Below, piece by piece: positions 45,867-54,833 of a DNA stretch of 64,000 nt. This stretch comes from Streptococcus sanguinis (GTDB taxonomy: Bacteria; Bacillota; Bacilli; Lactobacillales; Streptococcaceae): the NCBI RefSeq assembly GCF_013343115.1, contig NZ_CP054570.1, positions 2,230,501-2,294,500 of the forward strand. Direction: 5' to 3'. Position numbers and translations under genes: made by a program. Every line of letters starts with the position of its first letter. Position 1 is the stretch's first letter. A model generated the notes under the pieces. That model was not told the origin of the DNA, made no database searches, and worked only from the letters and a program-made list of their open reading frames with translations.

Positions 45867-46472
45867 ATGTATAAATTTTTTAAACGAACATTAGATATAG
45901 TCTTGTCATTCATAGGAATGATTGTCTTATCACCGTTTTTTCTACTTCTAGTAATCGCTATTAAATTGGATTCAAAAGGACCAGTTTTGTTCAAACAGAA
46001 GCGGGTCGGTCTGCATAAGAAACACTTCTATATTTTGAAATTCAGAACGATGCGAATTGACACACCTAAAGATACCCCAACTCATTTGCTGGAAAATCCT
46101 GAGCAATGGATTACAAAGGTTGGGAAGTTTCTTAGGAAGACATCTCTGGATGAGTTGCCTCAGATTTGGAATATTTTTGTCGGTGACATGAGTATCATAG
46201 GTCCAAGACCGGCTCTTTGGAATCAGTATGATTTGATTGAAGAGCGAGACCGCTATGGAGCTAATGATGTTTTGCCAGGTCTGACAGGATGGGCTCAGAT
46301 TCACGGGCGAGATGAGTTGCCGATTGCTAAGAAAGCTGAATTGGACGGCTACTACGTCCAGCATTTGTCTTTTGGATTGGATGTCCGCTGTTTTTTTGGC
46401 ACCATTAAGAGTGTTGCTAAGAGCGAAGGCGTTGTCGAAGGCGGCACGGGAAATATGGAAAAGAAAGATTAA
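45867..46472 (+). CDS. Initiating sugar-phosphate transferase (PglC/WciI type)
   Basis: 201-residue monotopic phosphoglycosyl transferase that loads a sugar phosphate onto undecaprenyl phosphate. One N-terminal membrane helix (about 10-33), then FKQKRVGLHKKHFYILKFRTM, the catalytic RKTSLDELPQIWNIFVGDMSIIGPRP and LPGLTGWAQIHGRD. The short form, lacking the four-helix domain of WchA/CpsE, usually prefers 6-deoxy-HexNAc or HexNAc phosphates, consistent with the neighbouring dehydratase. Confidence 0.93.
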   Translation: MYKFFKRTLDIVLSFIGMIVLSPFFLLLVIAIKLDSKGPVLFKQKRVGLHKKHFYILKFRTMRIDTPKDTPTHLLENPEQWITKVGKFLRKTSLDELPQIWNIFVGDMSIIGPRPALWNQYDLIEERDRYGANDVLPGLTGWAQIHGRDELPIAKKAELDGYYVQHLSFGLDVRCFFGTIKSVAKSEGVVEGGTGNMEKKD

Positions 46473-46478
46473 AGGCTG

Positions 46479-47339
46479 ATGAAAAGAATATTAATTACGG
46501 GAGAGGGTAGCTATATCGGCCGGAGCTTTAAGAGGTATGTTTCTTCACGAGAGGATGTTCAGGTTGATGAGTTGGATGTCCGCGGAGAAGCCTGGAAGGA
46601 GAAAGATTTTTCGCCTTTTGATGTAATTTTACATTTGGCGGCGATTGTCCATATCTCCAACCCATCAAAAGAGATGGAGTCGGAATATAAGCAAGTCAAT
46701 ACTCAGCTACCGTATGAATTGGCTCAAAAGGCTAATCGCGAAGGCGTCAAACAGTTTATCTTTATGAGCAGCATGAGCGTCTATGGCGAAGTTTTGGGAG
46801 ACCGTGTTATCACAAAGGAGACACAAGAACGTCCTGATTCTTTTTATGGCAAAAGCAAACTAGCTGCTGAGCAACTTCTGGCGGAATTGGAAAGCGAAGA
46901 TTTCAAATTGGCAGTGTTACGGCCGCCCATGGTTTATGGTTATCAAGCTAAGGGAAATTATAAGCGACTGTCAAAGTTGGCTCAGAAGCTACCAGTCTTC
47001 CCTTTGGTACAGAACGAACGTAGTATGATTTATATTGACAATCTTTGTGAGTTTATCAGACTGATTGTTCAGAATCAAGACAGTGGTGTCTTCTATCCTC
47101 AAAATCAGGACTATGTCAATACCTCTCAGCTAGTCAAAGAAATAAAAAGGACTCATGGCCAGAGAGTAGCCTTGCTGCCTGCATTTAACTGGATTTTAAA
47201 AGGACTGTCTCACCATGTTTCGACTCTGAATAAGCTGTTTTCAGATTTAACTTATGAAAAAGAGATGTCTAGCTATCCTCAGTCTTATCAGGTGGCAAAT
47301 TTTAGGAGGTCTATTGAGAAGACGGAGAAGGGAAACTAG
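46479..47339 (+). CDS. SDR-family nucleotide-sugar 4-reductase/epimerase
   Basis: 286 residues. NAD(P)-binding ITGEGSYIGRSF (4-15), active site MSSMSVYGEV near 107-116 and Tyr-Lys pair SFYGKSKLAAEQ near 130. Sequence type and position after a 4,6-dehydratase and an initiating transferase fit reduction of UDP-4-keto-6-deoxy-HexNAc to UDP-QuiNAc or UDP-FucNAc. Which stereoisomer forms cannot be read from the sequence. Confidence 0.8.
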   Translation: MKRILITGEGSYIGRSFKRYVSSREDVQVDELDVRGEAWKEKDFSPFDVILHLAAIVHISNPSKEMESEYKQVNTQLPYELAQKANREGVKQFIFMSSMSVYGEVLGDRVITKETQERPDSFYGKSKLAAEQLLAELESEDFKLAVLRPPMVYGYQAKGNYKRLSKLAQKLPVFPLVQNERSMIYIDNLCEFIRLIVQNQDSGVFYPQNQDYVNTSQLVKEIKRTHGQRVALLPAFNWILKGLSHHVSTLNKLFSDLTYEKEMSSYPQSYQVANFRRSIEKTEKGN

Positions 47340-47365
47340 TTTAGGATGATTGGGGGGGATTGTAA

Positions 47366-48184
47366 GTGAAGTTTTCGGTATTGATGTCTGTCTATCAGAA
47401 GGAGAATCCGGATTTCTTAAGAAAGAGCCTAAATAGCGTTCTTATAGAGCAGAGCCGCAAGCCAGATGAGCTTGTCCTTGTAGAGGATGGGCCGCTGACA
47501 GAAGAGCTTTATCAGACGATTCAAGATTTCAAGGAAACATTTCCAGAGATGAAAGTTCTACCTTTAAAGGAAAATGTCGGATTGGGAGAAGCTTTGCATC
47601 GGGGAGTTGAGGCTTGCTCTTATGATTGGATTGCAAGAATGGATACAGATGACATTGCGACACCGGATCGTTTTCAACAACAAGTTGACTATATTGAGCA
47701 GCATCCACAGTTAGATGTTCTGGGTGGCAATATTATAGAATTTGACGCGGAACCAGATCAAATAGTAGCAGAGAAACAAATGCCGCTTTCCCATGAAGAA
47801 ATTATCAAAAGGTTGCAGCGGAGAAATCCTTTCTGTCACATGACGGTATTTTTCAAGAAATCATCTGTTTTAAAAGCAGGCAATTACAAGCCCCTGCCTT
47901 TAGTGGAAGACTATTATCTTTGGGCGAGAATGGCTGCTCAGGGATGTCGTTTCGCTAATCTTAATCGGGTCTTGGTTTATGCTCGTGTCGGAAATGGCAT
48001 GCATACGAGAAGAAGCCAGACAGATCAGATTGCCAGCTGGAAAGTAGTCAATACTTTTTTGCTGTCACATGGTATGTTGAACCGAGGGCAATATTATCAA
48101 AATATGTTGATGATTCGTGCTTTTGTGGGAACGCCTATTTGGATAAAAGCGTTCATTTATAAGTATCTGCTTAGAAGAAAGTAA
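47366..48184 (+). CDS. Family 2 glycosyltransferase
   Basis: 272-residue GT2 (GT-A fold) enzyme. N-terminal FSVLMSVYQKENPDFL, metal-binding ARMDTDDIATPDRF near 90, and C-terminal FCHMTVFFKKS and PLVEDYYLWARMAAQG. Starts at GTG 47366, eight or so bases after a run GGGGGGGA. It adds one sugar of the repeat unit; donor unknown. Confidence 0.92.
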   Translation: MKFSVLMSVYQKENPDFLRKSLNSVLIEQSRKPDELVLVEDGPLTEELYQTIQDFKETFPEMKVLPLKENVGLGEALHRGVEACSYDWIARMDTDDIATPDRFQQQVDYIEQHPQLDVLGGNIIEFDAEPDQIVAEKQMPLSHEEIIKRLQRRNPFCHMTVFFKKSSVLKAGNYKPLPLVEDYYLWARMAAQGCRFANLNRVLVYARVGNGMHTRRSQTDQIASWKVVNTFLLSHGMLNRGQYYQNMLMIRAFVGTPIWIKAFIYKYLLRRK

Positions 48185-48261
48185 TGGCTTTACAGACAGA
48201 GCAGTCTAGCTTAGATAGGGAGAAAGCGATATAGGATGAAAAGTTTAGGAAGGAGGGAGAA

Positions 48262-49221
48262 ATGATTTCTGTCGTGATGGCGACCTATAATGGGGCGGAG
48301 TTTATTTTGGAGCAACTAGACTCTATCCGCACTCAAAAGCTGAAGCCTGATCAGGTCATTATCTGTGATGACTGTTCGACAGATCAGACAGTGGCGCTAA
48401 TCAGGGACTACATCACCAAGCATCAACTGACGGATTGGCAGCTGATTGAAAATCAGGAAAATTTAGGTCATTATCGAACTTTTATAAAATTAGCGAGTTT
48501 GGCTGAGCACGATATTGTTTTTTTCGCTGATCAGGATGATAAATGGCTGCCTGATAAAACAGCTGCCTTGCAGAAAGTACTGTTAGAAACAGACGTTGCT
48601 ATGGTGTATGGCCAGTCTTACTTGATTGATCAAAATGGTCAGGTCATCAAAGAGCCCAAGGTTTCAGGAGAATGTCGAGAAAGAAATCTAGCTTGGCTTC
48701 TGAAAAATTGGCCGTCAGGTTATCAGACAGCTTTTAGAAAGTCGGTACTGACAGATATTTTGCAGCAGCAGTATACGGATTATCCTGGATTTGACTATCA
48801 TGATGTTTTATTTGGTATGCTGGCTCCATTGTATGGAAAAGTTGTTTGCTTGGACAAGCTTCTAGATCAGCATCGCATTCATCAGGCGAATGTAACCCAG
48901 TCTGCGTCGTCGCTCAGTTTTAATAAAACAAGGTTATCTAGGATTAACTATTTACAGAAGGTCATCAGTCGCTATGAGTCCGTGAAAAAAATCGCAGAGG
49001 AGCGACAGATTTCTGAGGCGGATCATCGCAAGCTTGCTAGGGCTTTGGCCTTGACCAATCTTAGACTGAAATTATTACAGTCTAGAAATCCATTTTGGGC
49101 TTTGGGCCTGATGTTTCAAATAAGGGAGTATCGAACAATAAAAGATTTCATCAGTGATTTGGTATACACCTATTCACTGAATGGAGTTGCTAGGAGATTA
49201 TTGAAAAAGTTTGGGAGGTAA
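48262..49221 (+). CDS. Family 2 glycosyltransferase (rhamnosyltransferase-like)
   Basis: 319 residues. ISVVMATYNGAEFILEQLDSIRTQ at the N terminus, CDDCSTDQT near 38, metal site FFADQDDKWLPDKT near 90, and FDYHDVLFGMLA near 172. The ADQDD form is frequent in rhamnosyltransferases but no rml genes lie in the window, so the donor is left open. AAGGAGGGAGAA precedes ATG 48262. Confidence 0.9.
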   Translation: MISVVMATYNGAEFILEQLDSIRTQKLKPDQVIICDDCSTDQTVALIRDYITKHQLTDWQLIENQENLGHYRTFIKLASLAEHDIVFFADQDDKWLPDKTAALQKVLLETDVAMVYGQSYLIDQNGQVIKEPKVSGECRERNLAWLLKNWPSGYQTAFRKSVLTDILQQQYTDYPGFDYHDVLFGMLAPLYGKVVCLDKLLDQHRIHQANVTQSASSLSFNKTRLSRINYLQKVISRYESVKKIAEERQISEADHRKLARALALTNLRLKLLQSRNPFWALGLMFQIREYRTIKDFISDLVYTYSLNGVARRLLKKFGR

Positions 49222-49226
49222 GAAAA

Positions 49227-50150
49227 ATGAGAGGAACCAGTAAGATTGAATGGGAGTTGGCTTTGGGAGAACGCTTCAGCCCCATGTATCAGAAAATTAC
49301 GGATGATAAATTAAAGGTTTTACAAAAAGCCTATTTACAAATGTATAAAAAATTTGATGCAGAGTGTCGTCGGCATCATATTCATTCCTACATGGTTGCA
49401 GGGACCTTGATTGGCTCTTTGCGGCATGGGGGCTATATCCCTTGGGACGATGATATCGACTTGGTGATGTTCCGAGAGGACTACAATCGTCTGCAGGAAA
49501 TCTTTGCGGACAGCGAGGACTTTGAGTTGATCTCTCCTGCGGATGCGACAGACAGTGTCTTTAAGGTTCTAAAGCTGCAGAGCAAGTCACTGACCTACTA
49601 TGATGTTTTGGGAGAAGGTTTCAGTAAAAAGAAACATCTTTATCTTGATATGCTGCCAATTGACTTTGTCCCAGAGAATAACATACTTCGCAAGCTCAAG
49701 GGCCTTCTGTTCAGAGCCTTGGATTTGTCACATAACAGCTCGCGCTGCTATACGAAGTTTACTCCGCATCTGACCTATATGGCTAAAGAATCCAAAGAAC
49801 TCAGACAAAATCTTTGGATCAGAAGACTGATAGGCTTCCCTTCTTTTATCATGGGGCCGGCTAATATGTATAAGTTGATGGAAAAACTCATCCAGTCTAA
49901 TAAGAAGACTTCAAAAATAACCATTGCTTATGGTGTAAAAGGCTATTTGGGAGAGACTATTGACTATGAAAGTTTCTATCCAGCTAAGAAGTATTCCTTC
50001 GAAGGCTATGAGTTCGACGGACCGAATGATGCGGACAAGTATCTGACCAATCGCTATGGTGATTACATGACACCGCCTGAAAAAAAAGAACAGACAGAAC
50101 GTCATGTCAGACTGAGAGATAATTGGGTTGAATTAATAGAAGGAAGATAA
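49227..50150 (+). CDS. LicD-family phosphotransferase
   Basis: 307 residues. The LicD core is MVAGTLIGSLRHGGYIPWDDDIDLVMFREDY (about 56-86), with metal-binding WDDDID, and YLDMLPIDFVPE near 140. LicD enzymes transfer phosphocholine or, in the related fukutin group, ribitol phosphate from CDP-linked donors. Here a cytidylyltransferase gene of the IspD/TarI type lies two genes downstream and no choline genes are in the window, so a CDP-polyol or similar donor is as likely as CDP-choline. It overlaps wzy by one base. Confidence 0.9.
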   Translation: MRGTSKIEWELALGERFSPMYQKITDDKLKVLQKAYLQMYKKFDAECRRHHIHSYMVAGTLIGSLRHGGYIPWDDDIDLVMFREDYNRLQEIFADSEDFELISPADATDSVFKVLKLQSKSLTYYDVLGEGFSKKKHLYLDMLPIDFVPENNILRKLKGLLFRALDLSHNSSRCYTKFTPHLTYMAKESKELRQNLWIRRLIGFPSFIMGPANMYKLMEKLIQSNKKTSKITIAYGVKGYLGETIDYESFYPAKKYSFEGYEFDGPNDADKYLTNRYGDYMTPPEKKEQTERHVRLRDNWVELIEGR

Positions 50151-51475
50151 TGGTTTTTTTACTAATTTTGGGTGGCCTTTTCCTATTGTTTTTGACAATC
50201 AAAACAGTAGGGAGAGACTATGCTAACCCGGCTTTTATATACTTGGCAATATGGATGATAGCAAGCATTTTTACTGCATTTTATTCATCCAAATGGGGAG
50301 AGGGACTTTCTCTGATAACGGTCACTGTTATCTTTGTTGGGAATGCCATTTTTTTAATGGGAGTCCTCTTATCATCGAATTTGTTTGCTGAGAGGAAGTT
50401 GGATGCCAAACCTAGTCAAATAAAGGTGAGTAATTTTTTCATTATTTTAGTTCTCTTGTTTTTGGCTTATGCGGTCAGGTTTATTTATTCCGATTTGCTT
50501 TACTTGGCGGCGCAGAGCAAGCAGGTACCTGGGGGATTGTTTAAAACCATTGAATTGGCTCGGCATATGACTACAAATTATGATTTCTCTCTTAGTCGCC
50601 TTAGCCTCAATTTGCTGCGAGTTAACTTTTCCTTAGGAATTGTTTTCTTCTACTTTTTCTGTGAATCTCTTTTTTCAGGAAAAGATGGCATTTTCTACAA
50701 GGGCAAGTTACTGCTGGTTAGTCTGATTTCTTTAGGTATTTCCCTTTTGTCTACTGGGCGTACGGAGTTGCTGGGCTTGGTTGCAGGCTATGCTATTGTG
50801 TATATGCTGTTTTTCTCGAAGTATTATTCGTGGAGAGACAGTAGGTATGGTGTGAAGCTTTTTCGCTCTTTGCTGATAATTGGCTTTGTATTCCTTGTCT
50901 TATTCATGGCGGTTGGAACCTTTGTCCTCAATCGAGTGGATAGTCGGGCAGAGTTCGGAATTTTGGACAATTTGGTTAAATATATGGGTTCTCCCATCCA
51001 GGCTTTAGACTATTATCTGAAAAATCCTACTCTTTATAGCGATAATCAAGTCTTTGGAGAAAATACTCTTATTGCTATCTATGGAACATTGAAATCCCTC
51101 GGTCTGTCTAGCCATGAGCTGACCCCTTTCTTGCCTGTTGTTCATTTTAACGACGATAAAACCAATGTTTACACAATTTATTACTACTTTATCAAGGATT
51201 TTGGTTATTTTTCAGTCCTTATCTTTCAGCTTTTATATGGCTTCTTTTACGGAAGTTTCTACTATTCTATCAAAAAACGCTATTTCACCCCGCTAAAGGT
51301 TATTGTTTTCGCTTTATTTGCGTATCCTTTGGTCATTTCATTCTTTCAGGAAACGTTGCTGTCATTGCTGACAACCCATATTAATCGGATTATCTATGCT
51401 TTTGTGATTTATATGGCAGCTGATTTACTGAGTAGAGTACGATTTACAACGAGAGGAAGGAAAGTATCGGTATGA
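50150..51475 (+). CDS. wzy: Polysaccharide repeat-unit polymerase Wzy
   Basis: 441 residues, about ten to twelve hydrophobic helices throughout with a large loop around residues 255-340 (NRVDSRAEFGILDNLVKYMGSPIQALDYYLKN). Wzy proteins are poorly conserved; the assignment rests on topology, the TGRTELLGL segment and position between transferase and flippase genes. Overlaps licD-type gene (1 base) and the cytidylyltransferase gene (4 bases). Confidence 0.85.
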   Translation: MVFLLILGGLFLLFLTIKTVGRDYANPAFIYLAIWMIASIFTAFYSSKWGEGLSLITVTVIFVGNAIFLMGVLLSSNLFAERKLDAKPSQIKVSNFFIILVLLFLAYAVRFIYSDLLYLAAQSKQVPGGLFKTIELARHMTTNYDFSLSRLSLNLLRVNFSLGIVFFYFFCESLFSGKDGIFYKGKLLLVSLISLGISLLSTGRTELLGLVAGYAIVYMLFFSKYYSWRDSRYGVKLFRSLLIIGFVFLVLFMAVGTFVLNRVDSRAEFGILDNLVKYMGSPIQALDYYLKNPTLYSDNQVFGENTLIAIYGTLKSLGLSSHELTPFLPVVHFNDDKTNVYTIYYYFIKDFGYFSVLIFQLLYGFFYGSFYYSIKKRYFTPLKVIVFALFAYPLVISFFQETLLSLLTTHINRIIYAFVIYMAADLLSRVRFTTRGRKVSV

Positions 51476-52194
51476 CGACATCAGCTCTGATATTCGCAGG
51501 CGGCACAGGCAGCCGCATGAATACCAAGACCTTACCCAAGCAGTTTTTAGAGTTGCATGGTAAGCCTATTATAATTCATACGATTGAGCACTTTGAAGAC
51601 CATCCGGCAGTATCGGACATTGTGGTTGTCTGTGTAGACGGCTGGCTGGATTATTGCAGAGATTTATTAGCTCGATTCAATATTAAAAAAGTCAGTCAAG
51701 TGGTTCCTGGTGGAGAGACTGGACAAATGTCTATTTTTAATGGTCTATCTGTCTTACGGGAAAAGTACAAGAACGATGACGACTATGTGTTGATTCATGA
51801 TGGTGTTCGCCCCTTGATTGACGGGGGAATCATTTCTAAAAATATTGAAGCAGCCAAAAAGTATGGGGCAGCTATTACGGTTAAGCCGGTTATCGAAACG
51901 GTCATTCAGGTCGACGAGGCGGATGTTATTAATCAGGTAATTGAGCGTTCCACTTGTCAGACAGCTGTCGCCCCTCAAACCTTCGCGCTTTCAAAGATTC
52001 ACTCCCTACATTTAAAAGCTCAGGCAGAGAATCAGTTTGATATGACGGATTCTGCGACACTGGCTCGTTATTTTGGACTCCCTCTGCATACAGTCATGGG
52101 GGGCAGCGAAAATATCAAAATTACGACTCCATCTGATTTTTATATCTTTAGAGCTATTTACGAAGCGCGTGAAAATGCACAAATTTTTGGTTGA
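51472..52194 (+). CDS. IspD/TarI-type cytidylyltransferase
   Basis: 240-residue CTP-dependent nucleotidyltransferase. Motifs are FAGGTGSRMNTKTLPKQFLELHGKPI (8-33), VLIHDGVRPLID near 104 and the C-terminal TTPSDFYIF. Within a polysaccharide locus this type (TarI, Bcs1, Abp1) activates ribitol-, arabinitol- or ketopentose-phosphate as the CDP derivative, rather than making isoprenoid precursor. The next gene, an SDR enzyme, overlaps it and probably modifies the CDP product. Confidence 0.88.
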   Translation: MTTSALIFAGGTGSRMNTKTLPKQFLELHGKPIIIHTIEHFEDHPAVSDIVVVCVDGWLDYCRDLLARFNIKKVSQVVPGGETGQMSIFNGLSVLREKYKNDDDYVLIHDGVRPLIDGGIISKNIEAAKKYGAAITVKPVIETVIQVDEADVINQVIERSTCQTAVAPQTFALSKIHSLHLKAQAENQFDMTDSATLARYFGLPLHTVMGGSENIKITTPSDFYIFRAIYEARENAQIFG

Positions 52195-53260
52195 TATGGG
52201 CAATAATACGATTTTACAAAAGGATATGGAAGACCTAGCTGCTGTCAGTCCTATTCTCAGAGAACTGAGCAATGTTACAGTCTTGGTAACCGGAGCAACC
52301 GGACTTATAGGCAGACACTGTATTTCCGCTTTGATGGCTTTAAATGATTTGTACGATGCCAATGTCAGAGTAGTGGCCTTGGCGCGAAATCAGAAAAAAG
52401 CGGAAGATCTATTTCAAGATTTTTTACATAGTGAGAATCTGCAGCTAGTGTATGCTGACTTGCTGTCAGATTGGCAGATAGAGGAGGATTTGGATTATAT
52501 TATCCATGGAGCCAGTGCGACGGACTCCTCTTTTTTCGTTGAGCATCCTGTGGAGACAATTGTTCTAGCCATAAATGGAACGAAAAAACTGCTGGAGCTG
52601 GCTAAAAACAAGCAGGTTCGCAGTATGGTCTATCTCTCTTCTCTGGAAGTCTATGGGACGACAAATTCAGATGCTTCCAGCATTAACGAGAAAGATTACG
52701 GTTATTTGGATCCAACCAGTGTCCGTAGCAGTTATTCGGAAAGCAAGCGCATGGCAGAGTCCTTGTGTGTAGGCTATCGTCATCAGTATCAGGTGCCAGT
52801 GAAAATGGCTCGTTTGTCACAAACTTTTGGCCCAGGTGTGAGCTATGAAGACAACAGAGTTTTTGCACAGTTTGCGCGTGCTGTCCTTGAAAAGAGTGAT
52901 ATTATTCTCCGAACTAAAGGGGAGACTGTTCGGAACTACTGCTATACCAAAGATGCCATTGAAGCCATATTTTACATTCTGCTGAAGGGCCAAGCGGGTC
53001 AAGCTTATAATGTCGCCAATAAAGAGACGGCTATTTCCATTCGTGAGATGGCGGAAATGGTTATTGAACTAAGTGGTAGCAATGAAACGAAGTTGGTCTT
53101 TGATTTGGCAGAAGATGTGGAAAAGCTAGGCTATAATCCGACAGTTAAGATTCGTCTTAATACGGACAAGCTTGAGAATTTAGGCTGGCAAGCTCATACT
53201 GATTTAGAAACCATGTTTTTACGGTTAATTGAGAGCATGGCGTCAGATAGGAAGAAATAG
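52175..53260 (+). CDS. NAD-dependent epimerase/dehydratase (SDR) acting on a nucleotide-activated sugar or polyol
   Basis: 361 residues from ATG 52175, which overlaps the cytidylyltransferase gene by 20 bases; a second Met at 52196 is possible and neither has a strong ribosome binding site. NAD motif TGATGLIGRHC near 40, then YIIHGASATDSSFF near 108, active-site Ser YLSSLEVYG near 153 and Tyr-Lys in SYSESKRMAES near 187, VRNYCYTKDAI near 250. Similar SDRs follow TarI/Abp1-type genes in pneumococcal loci that make CDP-arabinitol, which is a possible function. Confidence 0.8.
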   Translation: MHKFLVDMGNNTILQKDMEDLAAVSPILRELSNVTVLVTGATGLIGRHCISALMALNDLYDANVRVVALARNQKKAEDLFQDFLHSENLQLVYADLLSDWQIEEDLDYIIHGASATDSSFFVEHPVETIVLAINGTKKLLELAKNKQVRSMVYLSSLEVYGTTNSDASSINEKDYGYLDPTSVRSSYSESKRMAESLCVGYRHQYQVPVKMARLSQTFGPGVSYEDNRVFAQFARAVLEKSDIILRTKGETVRNYCYTKDAIEAIFYILLKGQAGQAYNVANKETAISIREMAEMVIELSGSNETKLVFDLAEDVEKLGYNPTVKIRLNTDKLENLGWQAHTDLETMFLRLIESMASDRKK

Positions 53261-53270
53261 GAGGGTAAAT

Positions 53271-54680
53271 TTGTCTGGTGGATTTAAAAAAATAATAGCT
53301 AATTTTTCCTATGTTGTCTTGTCCAATTTGCTGACAGTAATAGTTTCTTCTCTGGTTGTCTTGATTTTGCCTAAGATTATGGGTGTAGAGGAGTATGGCT
53401 ACTGGCAACTCTATATTTTTTATTTATCCTATGCCGGTTTTGTTCATCTGGGCTGGGTGGACGGAATCTACCTTCGCTACGGTGGGTTGGAGTATGATGA
53501 GCTGGATAAAGAAAAGTTTTTCTCTCAGTTTCTCATGCTTTTGATCTATCTGACAGGGATTGGAATTTTATTTTTATTAGGAACTTCTGCCTTTATTAGA
53601 GATGAGAGCAGTCGGTTTGTTTTTACACTTTTGGTTTATACCATGTTGGTCACCAATCTGCGCTTTCTCTTTGTTTACGTTCTGCAGATGACTAATCGAC
53701 TAAAGGAGAGTTCCTATGTTGTTAGTGGAGACCGACTCCTCTATTTACTGCTTTTGCTGGTCTTTATTTTTGTAGGTTTTCGAGATTTCAAGATTATGGT
53801 CTATGCAGATTTGATTGGTAGAGTTGTTTCTCTTTTTTATGCTATGTATCTATGCCGAGATATGGCCCTGCGACCTCTCAATCAGTTTAAACTTGATATA
53901 CGGGAAACGGTTTGCAATATTGCTGTCGGTATCAATCTGATGCTATCAAATGTAGCCAGTATGCTCATTATCGGGACGGTTCGAATGGGGATTCAAAAGG
54001 TATGGAACATTGCTACATTTGGGAAAGTATCCTTGACCCTGAGCATTTCCAATCTGCTGATGACCTTTATCAACGCTATCGGTTTGGTCATCTTTCCGAT
54101 TTTGAAACGGACGGACGAAAGCAAGTTGCCTAAGATTTACAATCAGTTGCGGAATGTCCTTATGGTTCTTATGTTTGGAGTGCTTTTGCTGTATTATCCT
54201 CTGAAAATAGCTTTGGACAGCTGGCTACCGGCTTACAGAGAGTCCTTGATATTTATGGCTCTGGTCTTTCCTATGTCTGTCTACGAGGGCAAGATGGCTC
54301 TGCTTATCAATACCTACTTAAAAGCCTTGCGAATGGAGAGGCAGATTTTTAAAGTAAATGTTATTGCCATGCTTTTAAGCTTTGCTACTACCTTGATTTT
54401 TGCAGTTTCTCTGCGCAATCTGAATGCTACAGTGCTGTCTATCGTGCTATTGCTGGCGACTAGGAGTATATTGGCAGAGCTAATCTTAGCCAAAAGGATG
54501 CAGATCGAGGTTGTCAAAGATATCTGGATTGAGTTGCTAATGACACTTGTATTTATTGCTTCGAATTGGTTTTTATCAGTTTATCTAGCTGCAGCAGCCT
54601 ACGGTTTTGTCTATCTGACCTATAGCATTTACAAATACCAAAGTTTGAAAGGCCTGCTCCAGCAATTGCGGGCTCGTTGA
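53271..54680 (+). CDS. wzx: Repeat-unit flippase Wzx
   Basis: 469 residues with about twelve to fourteen membrane helices, MATE/MOP flippase type (N terminus FKKIIANFSYVVLSNLLTVIVSS). The start is taken as TTG 53271, because AGGAGGG at 53259-53265 is 5 bases upstream; the next upstream ATG (53229) lies inside the previous gene without a ribosome binding site. Moves lipid-linked repeat units outward for Wzy. Confidence 0.9.
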   Translation: MSGGFKKIIANFSYVVLSNLLTVIVSSLVVLILPKIMGVEEYGYWQLYIFYLSYAGFVHLGWVDGIYLRYGGLEYDELDKEKFFSQFLMLLIYLTGIGILFLLGTSAFIRDESSRFVFTLLVYTMLVTNLRFLFVYVLQMTNRLKESSYVVSGDRLLYLLLLLVFIFVGFRDFKIMVYADLIGRVVSLFYAMYLCRDMALRPLNQFKLDIRETVCNIAVGINLMLSNVASMLIIGTVRMGIQKVWNIATFGKVSLTLSISNLLMTFINAIGLVIFPILKRTDESKLPKIYNQLRNVLMVLMFGVLLLYYPLKIALDSWLPAYRESLIFMALVFPMSVYEGKMALLINTYLKALRMERQIFKVNVIAMLLSFATTLIFAVSLRNLNATVLSIVLLLATRSILAELILAKRMQIEVVKDIWIELLMTLVFIASNWFLSVYLAAAAYGFVYLTYSIYKYQSLKGLLQQLRAR

Positions 54681-54718
54681 TGCTCGAGAAATTATAAATA
54701 GTTTAACAATCTAAACGC

Positions 54719-54738
54719 TAAGCCCTGTCCGGGCTTTT
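54719..54738 (+). terminator. Polysaccharide operon terminator
   Basis: AAGCCC / GGGCTT stem with a 4-5 nt loop followed by TTTATAT, 40 bases after the wzx stop. Confidence 0.8.
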
Positions 54739-54833
54739 TATATGCACTCCCCTGTCATCAATTGATATGTTTTTTAATGGGTGTGTAATCTGGTCTTGAT
54801 GAGCTGTAATAATAAACATGCTATAATGTCTGC

